A stretch of DNA of 64,000 bases from Eremophila alpestris peregrina (Eukaryota > Chordata > Aves > Passeriformes > Alaudidae), in NCBI GenBank assembly GCA_009792885.1, contig WMCF01000205.1, forward strand, positions 186,001 through 250,000. Reading direction: 5' to 3'. The translations under genes were made by a program, and so were the position numbers. A model generated the notes under the pieces. It ran no database searches. It was not told the DNA's origin and saw only the letters and a program-made list of their open reading frames with translations. This document shows positions 45,421 to 57,262 of this stretch, in pieces. The first letter of the stretch is position 1. Every line of letters starts with the position of its first letter.

Positions 45421-48400
45421 CACTTGCAGATTTCCAGATGCGCCAGAAGGCTTGGTCGCTGTTTTGCGGCAGGTTAATAAGGTTTTATACCTGTGCCGAG
45501 ACAGCCTCCCGGGGAAAGGGGAGCGGCCGCCCCAGGGCTTGCTGGAGCTTTGCTTATCCTCACAGAAGTCGCCCCGCTGGGTTGTTTCCGCTCCCTGCCG
45601 AGCCGATAACCCGCACCTCCCCGACGGCAAACAAGCCCTGCCGTTCCCCAAAGGTTGGGACACATCCTGTAATCCCGCCTGGAACGGGGTCACTCAGCTG
45701 CCAGCCAGTGACCCACTTTTCCAGCCGCTGCCAAGTGCGTTCCTCCTTGAGGCAGCCCCGGGGCTTCGAGCTGTGACCCTCTCCCCGAAAAGTGCTGATG
45801 CGCGAAGGGAAAAGAGGAGTTTTAGCAGGGGAACATCGTGTCCCGGTCAGTAATATTTGAAAACCAAAGGGAGGGTGAGATGGGTGCCAAAAAGTCATAG
45901 TAAATGCAAAATCTAGTTCTGGCATGAACATGTACTTCCCCAATTTTTTTCCTTCACAGTAGGGACCATCACAGGTTAATCTAATTTTAGAGGGACATTT
46001 TAAAAATACCCAAGACTGATCCTACTGGAGGGAGGGAGTGTATAGTTGCTGCATACAGGAAGGAGGACCTGTTGTTTCTATGTGCTTTTTTCTCTCCTAC
46101 ATCTTATTGCTCACTCAGACAAACCCCCGATGGTCACTTTCGTGCTGATTTCACTGCTATCTTCCAAAACTGTTTTTGGAAAGTGACAGGAAAACCCTAA
46201 AATGTATTTCTCACCTCGAGGGTGGTATATTTCTAATGCATGTATTGGGACTGAATATTTTCAAACACGGGCTCAATAGAGCATTTATTTCTACTGAACC
46301 ATGAGAAATAATCTTAAAGGCTTGGAGCGTATTTTGTACATGAGTTCAAATGGTTTTTAAATAACTTCAATAGTTTTTTAAAAGAACGATGCACATAATT
46401 TTTGAGGTGTGAGAAATGCCTATTATGTGATGCTTCCTCTTAGCAATTGAAAGTATTCATATCTACTTGTAAGATTGATGCTGGTATCAGTGTGTATAAA
46501 TTTCATACACATCTCCCAATTTGCTCCTCTAACTTGCATTACATACTTCCATGTTATACTCTTGTGTGTTACAGTAATCTTTCCCTTTCACCTTGGGAGA
46601 GCAAAAAAAAAAAAAATCACCTGCACATCTGTCCCCACTCCTAGGATAATAAAACCTTTATGTGCCAGTGAATTTTTCTCTCCAAGCACCAACACCAAGC
46701 TCCTCGGATGGGGCTGCACAGGGAATTTAAAAGTAGGATGCCCTGTGGCAGTTAATCATAGCTAACGCGGAGCCCAGGAGGAAGAGGAAATGATTTTATG
46801 ACTGCAAGTGGAAAAAAGGACAAGTCAACAGGGCTGGGAAGAGGAGCCTGCCGCGTGCAGGGGAGCCTCAGGCTTTTGGCGTGGTTGCAGGAAATGGGCT
46901 GAATACATCATGAGGGGCGCCCACAGATGCACTTAGGGCTTTCAGAGATGTATTTAGGTCACTGACACTCTGAAAGCTTTATACTTTTTGAGCCCAGGCG
47001 CTGTGACAAAAGCCTGTATGCTCGGAGTGAAGGCTAGCATCCATCCGTGGCTGGCCTTATTGTATCTGCAGGAATTTCAGATCAATGAAGGATGTTAGCA
47101 ATTATGTGCTGAAATAACTAAGTACAATGGGATGAGGTAAGGAAAGCAATTCAGCCTTGAATTTGAATTTCTTTTGGTTTCAGTCGGTTTGTGCCAACAC
47201 CCCTCGCAATGCACATTGAGTCTTTGGGGCTGTCCTATATTGTTCAGGACAGGAAATTTGAGAGACACAAGTTCAGCAGTGAGCACCAAACGCCAGAGGT
47301 GCATGTGTGGATGTGATGCTTTCCCTGGTGTATGGGCCAATTTTGCTGCTGGACACGTGAGGTGTTTTGTGAACGCGATGCTGGTTTCTCTCTTTTGGTA
47401 CAAAATATTTTATAGCAGGCGCTATTCTGGCTTTTAAGCCTGAGAAATGTCACTCAGCTTCCTGCAAAGCTCCAGCCCCTGGTGGGCTGTGAAGACAGTC
47501 CCATGTGCTGCCTCATGCTCTGCTTGTTCCCTGTGGTTCTTTCCGCTTGTGATTCCCAAAGGGCCAAACACAGGGCTGAGTGCCTGACCCCCGTATCCAG
47601 GCCACGGGGTGGATTGAAGGAAGGAGGAGGAATGCCTTTGAAGTTGTGGAGCTGCTCCCCAGTAGCTGACTGGAGCCCAGTGGTGGGTGCAGTGTCCCAT
47701 GCTCCTGTCGCTGCCTCCCTGAAAAGGATCTGATTCCCGCTGCTCCCTGCAGTGCAATCACACCAGTTCCATGACAGTGCAGCCTTCTCCCACTTGCAGA
47801 GCAGTGGGCTGAGCCTGGCTCTGAGCAGCCTCAGGATGACAGACGCTCTCAGAAAACCCCATTACAGACTTCCTTTCTTAAAAGCCAAAACACACGCTAG
47901 GAGAGCCTGGAGTCTGTGACTTCTAGTTAGGGCAGTTAATCAAAACGTTTGCCATGTATTGTGTGAGCTCCTTCACAGTTTGTGCATTTATCTTTTTAAC
48001 ATCTGCAGAACAGCATGGCTTGGATAGGTTTCTGTTACTACTCCGAGCCTTCATTGGCTCTCGAGAATGAGTGAAGAGGAGCCAGGCAACATAAAGGGCA
48101 GGCAATCAAAGCTTTTGACTCTTAGATCCTCGCAGATGGGCCTTCTGATGAAATGACTAACAACTGCTGCCAGATCAGCAAGTAGCAACCACAAGGCACC
48201 TGTATTTATTTAACTTTCATTTTGCCAGATAACTTGTCTTTATGCTCTTGCAGTTTTAACTATGGATTATAAGTCACGAGGCTTCCTTCTGATCTCCCTA
48301 GCACAAGTGTAAAGTGAGTCACTTGAGATTGGTTGGCGATAAGAGTTCTACTGTACAACTGGTGTGTGCAAAGGCAGGAGGAGATGATGAGGCCAGTGTT

Positions 48401-49271
48401 GAGTCTGTTTCAAACATCTTTATTGCCAGCCTCCGGGGGGAAGCCTTCTTTGGGCATGTACTAGAGGGAGGGAAGGTTTTTAGCAGCAGCCTTGGGTTAT
48501 AAGGAAAATAAATAATAAAGATCAGCGACCTTGTTTTTATTTTCCAAATGGCTGTGCAGAGACAGTGTCTGCAGCCAGGGCCCCCCGGCTGCTCCAGCCT
48601 GCCCTGGTGAAGCTCTGCGTGAGGGGCAGCCAGCTTCCCTGACTTTGGAGCTGCCTGCCAAAGCCCAGATGTTGCCAGATGCCTCGGGCTACAAACCTCG
48701 CACCTCAGAGCACTTGTCCCAGGAATGACTGGCAGGTGGTGCTGCCAGCAGCTCCACAGGAGCTTTGTGGCTCGGGCCATTGTGGAAAGGAACAAAACGG
48801 CGGATGTGGCTGTGTCCCTGGTGACCTGGTGGCGCTGGCTCTGGTGGCTCCAATGGCCCCAGTGCCAGTCCAGCCCTGCTGCCAGACAGTGTAGCCCTGG
48901 CACATGGAGTACACTGCCTGCTCATGGGCCATGTGGGGCTTCCTAATTCTTGGAGATCCTCTTGCCTTCCTGAAGGTAAATATCCAGAATGTGCCGTGCT
49001 GAATATTGGCTTCTATCAGGGCAGGTTATAACGTGCTTTGTGACTCTGATTGCTGCTGCTTTTGGGTGCTGAGAAGGGGCCCCCAGTGGGTGCTTGGCTG
49101 TTCCTGGAAAGCAGTCAGCTCCCCTGTTCCTGGAGTCAGGTATCTGAGCAATGGCAAGTGCCAAATCTCTAATTATTCCTGTATCAATCCCTGCTTTTAT
49201 AGCCAATGCTTTACCTGTCTGCTGTTGGTCACTGGTGGCTTTCGTTCACCAAATAACATCCTGCCCAGATG

Positions 49272-49315
49272 TGTTGACATAGGATAAAGTTGGGCTTGTT
49301 GACATAGGATAAAGT
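49272..49315. repeat. 19-bp direct repeat, period 25
   Basis: TGTTGACATAGGATAAAGT occurs exactly at 49272-49290 and again at 49297-49315 with six bases between. A recent local duplication. Confidence 0.9.
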
Positions 49316-50854
49316 CACAAAGTGAACCTGCTCAAGTGTTAGAAGCAGCTTTGCAGCACTACCATCAGACTTGGCCCACGGTTTTTAGCAATCCTTGCAG
49401 CTGTGCCTGTCCTTCAGGATTTAGGGATATGCTCTGCTGTCTAAATGAGCGCATGTATTCTCTGTCTGATAGTGGAAACTAGTTAGAACACAGAGTCCTG
49501 CCAAATTTGATCTTGTATATTTTTTTTGTATGTCTGCAGCAAGATCTGATAGTTTTAAAAGGTTTTCATGTGACTCTTGCTGGAATAGTTTTCTTCAGTC
49601 TCTTCTGAGTCCAAATATGATGAGGAGGCCACATAGCTGATTTAAGTACTTGAAGCTAGCAAAATTAGACCAAATTGATTAAGGGCATGTGTGGCAAACA
49701 CAGCGCTTGAAAGCCAACCAGTTGTTTCCTCCTGAGAAATGTTCTCACCGAAGGACTTGGAATTCCCATCAATCCCAGGTTTTCAGTATCAGGATTGTTT
49801 AAAGACTGAGCTCTGCCTTATTGCTATCTGTAGGCTAATAGGGTATGATCTGTCTTTTTCAAGGAATTCTGCAAGGAGAGAAATGAAATTGAGGGGAGCC
49901 AGGGGATGCTTTGGTCTATGGTGTATCACCCATGCAACAGTGGTACCATCTTTCCCCAGTTCCCCAGCTGATGTGTTTGCTTTACTAGGGCTTCTTTTTC
50001 TGGAGTCATCTCCTGCAGGGATTGGTTTGGATCTGAATTTATGCAAATATGGAAGCACTGAAGTGTCTTGTGTTGTCCAGTCATGGAATGAAAATGCTGG
50101 TTTTGCTCATGGTTTAGAACTGAGCTTAAATGTGACTTTCCTGGGCTTTGTGCATTTTAAAAATCAAACTTACTTTTGCATTAGCATCACATCTAAAAAC
50201 CAAATTTCCTTGTTTGCTTTTAAGATAAGAGGGGAAAGGTAGGAACAGGACATACACCAGCCACACTCATTATTTTTAAGTTGATGAACAGCTTCAGCCA
50301 GGAAATAAGAGTCGCGTGTGTGATGAGGTAGGATGGAATGAGGCATCACTCATGTCTTTTGTGGTGCTTCAGTTGGTGATATTGATGAAGAATCATGATA
50401 GAGTGCACAAATCCAAGTCTTTGTGTGGATCTCGACACCTTTTTGAGCATGGTAGTGGCTGGGCTGGCTTTGGGGGGTAAGGCTGCTGTAGGAAATGTTT
50501 GTCAGTCGTGGCTTACATGGGATTTATCAATATTCTGTGAAGAGCTGGTTTGTCCACCTTTACAGATAAAACACCCCATTTGCTTGTGGCAAAAAAAAAT
50601 GCACGGAGATTGACAAAATCTTTATTTTTTTTTTTCATGTGCAGTTCCTGTAGCTGTCAAAAGGATTTTATGAGATGGAGAGGAGAGCAAGGTGGGTATG
50701 TGGTTTCCTGCACTGTGCCTGAAAGGAGATGGATTTGTTAAGATGATTTTGACAATGCATTTGTTGCTGTAAGGGAACATTTGGGAAATCCTGTTTGGTG
50801 TGTTTGAGTGAGGCAATCACCCTGATGCTCTTCCTCGTGGCAAACTGCAAGTGA

Positions 50855-51030
50855 CCCCGCCTGGGAGCAGAGCGCGCATTGCCCCATTCATAAGAGAGGT
50901 GTCGAAACCCCTCGGTGCGGCAGCGTCCCGAACGCGGTACCGGGGCTGGAACCGCTGAGTCAGCAGCGGGGCTGCTTCACACACCGTGCCCGGGATTACG
51001 GCAGCGCTGCCCTTATCTCCCGCTGGACAG
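50855..51030. promoter_or_regulatory. CpG islet containing a T-MARE palindrome
   Basis: An isolated CpG-dense stretch ('agagcgcgcattg', 'gtgcggcagcgtcccgaacgcggtaccgg') includes GCTGAGTCAGC at 50954-50964. That is the exact 11-bp core of the MAF recognition element (T-MARE), bound by large MAF, small MAF/NRF2/BACH or AP-1 dimers. GATA-type TTATCT/ATTATCT motifs follow at about 51012 and 51096. Looks like an enhancer or a non-coding promoter. Confidence 0.45.
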
Positions 51031-51347
51031 GGAAAGGGCACCGCAGCGGCAGAGCTGGGAATGAACCATGCCAGCGCAGGCAACAGGATTCCCATTATCT
51101 CCAGAGGAACCCCAACTTTGCTGCCCTGCCCCTGCTGCTGGTTACGTGACAGCGTTCCCTTTGCTGTGCCATTAGCTAATTGACCCTCAGACTGCCTGTT
51201 AACGAGGTAATTTGCCGCATCTGCTTCCATTTTCCATGTCATGGACAGTTGCCGGCTTTGCAAAATGTTTTGTGTTTGTCAAGCTGCTCTGCCTGCCTGG
51301 AAATGTTTTGCCTGCTCAAATTTTTTCGGCTCATACCTCAAGGACTT

Positions 51348-51360
51348 GTTACTAGGTAAC
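51348..51360. promoter_or_regulatory. RFX-like X-box palindrome GTTACTAGGTAAC
   Basis: Perfect GTTAC-TAG-GTAAC inverted repeat. It resembles the RFX dimer site (GTTRCC-n-GGYAAC) but lacks one inner C on the left arm. It sits in a stretch (51180-51540) rich in homeodomain and palindromic motifs and free of simple repeats, which suggests a conserved element. Confidence 0.4.
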
Positions 51361-54300
51361 AGAGTTCCATTTGCCAATTGCCCACTATTTCCTTCTCACC
51401 GTATTACAGGCCTGATTATTAACATTTAGTTCAGAGAAATTGCTGTCATTATGTGAAGTAACTTCCTTTAGAGGTTACTCATTAACCTTAGGTATTTTAC
51501 TGTGCGATTATAATTGCCAAATGCCATAGGCATGGAAAACCTTTGAACTCCTCAAGGTATTAGTGTATGGGAGAAATGGTATCAGCTGTGATTTTTATGT
51601 ATTCTCCAACCCCAACTCCCTCCCCAGTTGTTTTTCCTTTTGACTGTATTTTCCTTCCATTCCTGTTGCCATGTTGCATAGCATACAGGGCCTGCTCAGC
51701 CGCTGGAGAAGAGAATGTTTCCTTCTGGAAGGGAATCAGCCTCTCCCGTTCCCCTTCAGACCTGAGATTAGCCCTGGCCAGCTCAGGGGCCCATTCTCTG
51801 CTTTGCAGTGTGCCACTAGGAGCAGAATTTGATCCCTTGCCCTTGCATGAAAAGTGAAATTATTGCAAAGTTGTGTGGCATGCTCCATACTGTTAACATG
51901 TAGTTTTCCAGCATTTAGGATGGCTCTTCCATGTTTGCTTTGGGGAGATTTTTAACTCTACTGCTCTAGATTGTGTTCAAGGAATGGAAATTTTCAGACA
52001 AAAATAATTCCCCCCCCCTTTTTTTTTTCTTTTTTCTTTTATTTTCTATACAGACACAATCAGCTGCATACTAAAGTGTTTGCTTCAGGGCAACATGTGT
52101 TCTCTGGAAAAATCTTACTAAATATATTTGTCTTTCTCCCCTAACCCATTTCTCCTAAGAAGTCCATTGACATTCCTAGTAACTTGATGCCTCTGACAGG
52201 ATAGAGCAAAGCTGTAGTGTAGGCCTGTGTCACCATGTGACTGCAGTGAGGAAATATATATCATACCCAGGAAATTAGGGAACAAGTGAGATATATACCT
52301 AGTGCTTAAACAGAATGAAAAAAAGAAAAGAAAAATTACCCATGCAATAGGAATGGTTTTACATGGAGTCAGACCTAATTTTGATGGTAGGAACCAAAAT
52401 GTTGTGGTGGACAGGGAACATTAATCTGGTAAATCTTCTAAAATATAACATTAGAAAAAACCAGTGCTATAAATTTAAAAAAGGGAAAGCTGATGTGGGA
52501 TTAACCAATGAGTCCTCTTAAGACTGAGCCTGGCAGCAGGGAGAATAAAACAAAATCATGACAGAGCAACTTCTATCAAGCCCTTGATTTAGTATTGCTT
52601 ACCCCACTCTGCTCTGTCCATTTGCTCTCAGCATGAGCTTTTGGGTTTTTTTGAAGGGGGAAAAGTGAGGAAAACCCTACAAAACCAGCCTGTCCTTGCA
52701 TGAGGCACGCAGTACAACCTCCCTGGTGAAAGTGCTAAATCAGTACCGTGGCTTTATTAATATTGAAACATGCCTAGTAACACAATTTCAGATAGTGCCC
52801 CAACCCTTTGTGCTTTTGTGGTAATCTGTTTCTTCTTTCATTCTCTAGAACAAATCTTGCTCCTGATTTCACTGGGTTTTCTCATTTGGCAATGTGTCAG
52901 CTGTGACTTCTCAACTACTGTGTGTTGCAATGAGCTAAGCAGTAGAATTTGTGGTGACATCTCATGCTGCTCTCCAGGATAAACGTAGCGATTCACCAAG
53001 TCCCAGCAGTGCAGGAGGTGGGTAACACTTCAAAAGTTATTTTAGTAAAACTGTGCTTCACTAAATTCCTGCCTACTCCTACTTTACCTGCTCACCTGCA
53101 GCTCTAGGTCTGATTCATGGGCACATCATTCAGCACTGTAGGAATAGCTCAGTGTTCAGGTTTTGCTTTTTGTTTATTGTCAATAAACCCACATCATTTA
53201 ACACAGACCACTAGTATGGGTTAAAACCAAGCACACCTCAAACTGGCATTAACTACTTGGAGCCCTTCTGCAGAATACAGCATGAAATACAATTTGCTGG
53301 TGTGTAATATGAAAATTACTGGCAAAACTTTACGCATGATAAAGCATTTGGGGAAATTAAAAGCCTATTGCTTGCCATAATGGCATTCTGTACAAAGATT
53401 CTGGATTACAGAGTTACAAAATCCTGCTCCACTGAAGCAAGTGGATGCAGAAAACTGGGAACACATGGCTAACACCTGAGAGAAGGCATGTTCCTGCCAG
53501 CTGTGGCATGTCTCTTGCGTTCACGAACACCAGCAAATGCCTCAACCTATTTGTTTATTTATCTTTCTGTCTGTTTATTTATGAAGCGTCCAAATGTGTC
53601 TGTTCTCTATTGTACATGCATTACAAAATATTTGCCTTTATTTTGATACGTGACATTGTTTCTTGGAGCAGGTGTCATGGAATAATAACGTTAAGTGTCA
53701 TCGACGGGGTACCTGATTTTTTTTCCCCCACAGAAACAATTGTGGTAGTTCGAATGTTACATTTTTTCCACGTGTTGAGTTTGCAAGTGCAAAAGAAAGA
53801 GGTGCATTTTTAGACCAAAATTAGGGTGCGTGGTAATACACAGTGAAGTACTTTCTCCCTCAGAAGCTGTGCAAATTTTGAGTTAAACAATGATTATTAA
53901 GTTTCCATGGAAGAAAGTGCAATGGGACAAATCTCTCTTAGCAGCCTGCATTGTAACTCTTCTTGTGGGGGGGGGAGAAACCAACAAAGAAACAAGGAAG
54001 TGGCCTAGAGTACAGCATGAACAGAACTGTCCTTAGGACATACAACAACAGGCTGAAGCTGTTGTAAATACTCTTTATTTTTATAATTTATGGATATGTG
54101 TCTTTGCAAGTCTCATTGGAATCAGGATTTATTGATCTGGCATCTCTTAGAAAAACACCTGTGAGGTTCAGTGTATTATTTTCTTATAAAAGTTAGTTTC
54201 TTTTTGAAGATGAAATGCCTATCAAGCTTATGCAATGGACAAAATGTTATTGATTTGCCACAGGAAGGTTATATCTACACTTATTGAGGGAAAAAATATT

Positions 54301-57225
54301 TTCAAGATGCCTGGTAAGGCATTCTGGGTTTTTTTTGGTTTTTTTTTTAAGTCATTCCTCTTGACTAGTCCTGATGCAGTCAGGCTTTATTCCTTTAATC
54401 AGGAAGGGGAAAGTGGAACCTGTGCTTGATGGTGTATTGGTAACTAGGCAATCTCCAAAAGAAAAACAGGCTTGGTTGGGATTTTTTGGCGGGGGAGGGG
54501 TTGTTTGTTTTTTCTTCCCTGGAGGGGAGCGAATAAGAAGAAATTTTGGTCTCTTAAAAACAAAAAAGAAAAGGCAAGAAACTGATTAGGTCTTATGATT
54601 TCAATAATGTTTGACTGGCTGCATTGTGATGGTCGTGTTTGATTTTTCTGTTTGCTTTCCCCCCGCTCTGAATGCGAGGCTGGGATCTGTTGTTTCTGAT
54701 TAAATGTGTGCTGAGCCGTGTGGTGTTAGAAAATTGCACTCCCTGCACCTCCATTCCCCGTGCTCTCTGTTGCCCAATGTGGAAGTTGTGGCTCTATGGG
54801 GATTTACTGTTTCCTCTTAGGATCACCTGTGCTGTGGCTTAAATAAAAGTTTGTTTCTTCAGCTGTCTGACTTCGGAGTTTATCTGACTCAGGCTGACCC
54901 CTCAGTTTTATAATGAGCTAGTTTATTTGCTTGTGCAAATTGGGTTTTCTTAGACAGAAATATAACAGACTGTAAAGAGGCCAATCTTTTGATCATTTCA
55001 CCTCCGGAAGGGGGAAGGCTACAATGCCTTTCTGCACTCACTGGGCACTCCCTGGGTTGTTAATAACATTAAGTTACTGTTCCTGAACGCTCTGTGGTTG
55101 GATTTTTTTTTTTTTTTTCCTCCAAACCGTGTTATAAAAGTCTGGTGTGTAGAAAAATGTTGTTTCTTCTGTCTGTGCTAGAAATATTGATAGGGTTTAG
55201 AATCTAATTACTCCTCTATTTGCAGGAAATACAGAGCCTTTGCTTAGCAACCACTCTGCCTGTTTCCAATTCCTCTTTAAATATATCTTTGTGCTGCACC
55301 TATAGCCGTGCACACAGGCAGGCGTGAGGCAGGATGCTGGAAGAAAAGGAGGCGTGAACACTTGGTGCAAATGGTGCCAGTTTTTCCTCGATGGGCCTCG
55401 AGCCTCTGATGCGGCCCAACAGAGCTGAGAGCGATGCGTCAAAATAGCTGTTAATAAACAAGGCAGGCAGTAGGAAATAATGCTGGTCAGGGCTTGTTTT
55501 TCTGGCTCAGGGCCTCATTCCAACCTGTTGCAACCAGCTATTGAACGTCTATGGGGACACCCCCACACAAGAGGCCCCACGGAGGAAAGGAACTTTTACA
55601 TTTCTGTTTGACTGGGATCCTTGCCAGTGGCTAAGTTCAAAGTGCAGTTTCCAGTAATTTGCTGTTACTACTCTGCGTGTTTGATAGGCCAGGACAGAAG
55701 CATGCAACCCGAAGTAATATTTCCTGATTTCTGACATTTCTCAAGATATGAATGGAGGTTGCTGAGGCACTAAAACTCGGAAGGGTTTTCCTGACTCCAA
55801 CACCTTTGACGCTTTCCTTCTCTCCTCTTGAGCAGCCCCTTTCCCTGCCCCCATCTCCTCCCTTAGCTGACATTCCCTGCTGTTGTCAGTTCCGTATTTG
55901 GATGGCATTCATATTGATTGTTTCCCTGTGCAAACACTGTGTGCCTGGTCTGATGCAACCAGAAGAATCCTATTGATTTACTGAGCGTGAGGGTTATTTG
56001 GATTGGTGTCCTTCTGGGGTAGTGATAACGCTTTCATCTCCCCTCTCACAATTATGGTTAACCTTTCCATTTTGGGGGAAGGGCATGGAAATGAATTTCC
56101 TTTGCCCTGTTAACTGGGATAAGAGGAGGTAAGCACAGGGAGAAGCCAGTGGAATAACTCCTGTTCTCTCCAGCATATGCAGTTGTAGGCCATGTGTATG
56201 CCATTGTGGTTATGGAAGAAGCATCCTCTGTAATTAAGATTATATAAGCATTCCTATTGTAATCCTTTGTTTCCAGCTCTCCAGAACTTGCCTCTTTTGG
56301 GCTGATGTTTTCCTGGCTTGTTCTTTGCCATGTCACAACTTAATTATTTATTTTCCAAGCAGGGATGCGTATGTTGGAGAGAGCTGAGGAAATGGACTTT
56401 TCTTGCCCATTTGAAAACAGCTCTTGACTTTTTTGAAAATTAGATCCAGAGTCCAAATAAGCTTAAGGTAGAAAGGATGTGACTGTTGATGAGCTTTTGG
56501 GGAATGCTGTTTTAATTACTCAACAATCCACATTTGTGCAAAAGACAACACAAATGGGCTGTGTAAGGACAAGAGATGAGGTTGGGAGGGCAGGCTTCAG
56601 TGCCTAAAATCCTAATTTTTTTTTTTTTTTCCCACCTTAAGTGTGCAGACTTCCTAAGTCTGCAAGGGCATGGGGGTCCTAGTACAGGGACCCACAAAAG
56701 CAGAGCAGTAAGAAATTTAAATGCAGAGTTCAGTTCTGACTGCCCCCCATGCAGCAAAGTCAGTGCTCACAGGAACAAAAGCTGGGTGTTGAAACTGTGT
56801 GTGCTGGCTTTGCGCTGAAGCTTCACTTTTCAGCTGAAACTGTCATCTCAATTCTGTTTTAAAAACCAAATAAAATTCCTTTAACTAGTATGCAGCTTGA
56901 GTTTTCAAATAAATAAGCAAGCAAATACCTTTTCTTTCAGAGAGCACTGACAGGTGTTCACACAATCCAAGCACTCATGAGGTTTTAATCATTAAACTAA
57001 ACAGTTCCTTGAAAGCAGAGGAATTTGGAGTTAAATCTGATCTTTATACTTGTGCTGCTCACATCCACTCCAGCGTGTCCATGCAGTGACATCCACGGCA
57101 CTGCCTCAGCAGCAAGTAGGACACAGTGAGAACATATTTTTGAGCTGAACGTTTCAAGCACTGTAATTGGAACTGCATTATTTGTGATGAGTGCCTTTTT
57201 TTTCCAATGTTTAGTCCAAAATCCT

Positions 57226-57226
<1 letters not shown>

Positions 57227-57256
<30 letters not shown>
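57227..57256 (+). repeat. Poly-G run (G30)
   Basis: Thirty consecutive G bases. Very long for an avian genome and able to form G-quadruplexes; the length is likely inexact in the assembly. Confidence 0.95.

Positions 57257-57262
<6 letters not shown>

Noticed and set aside
45145..45693. 182-codon minus-strand frame and 118-codon plus-strand frame (45018-45374) in the orphan CpG island
   Set aside because: GC-driven open frames without recognisable domains; kept only as a probable promoter.
49739..50242. 167-codon plus-strand frame
   Set aside because: No homology I recognise, no CpG promoter or splice evidence; chance.
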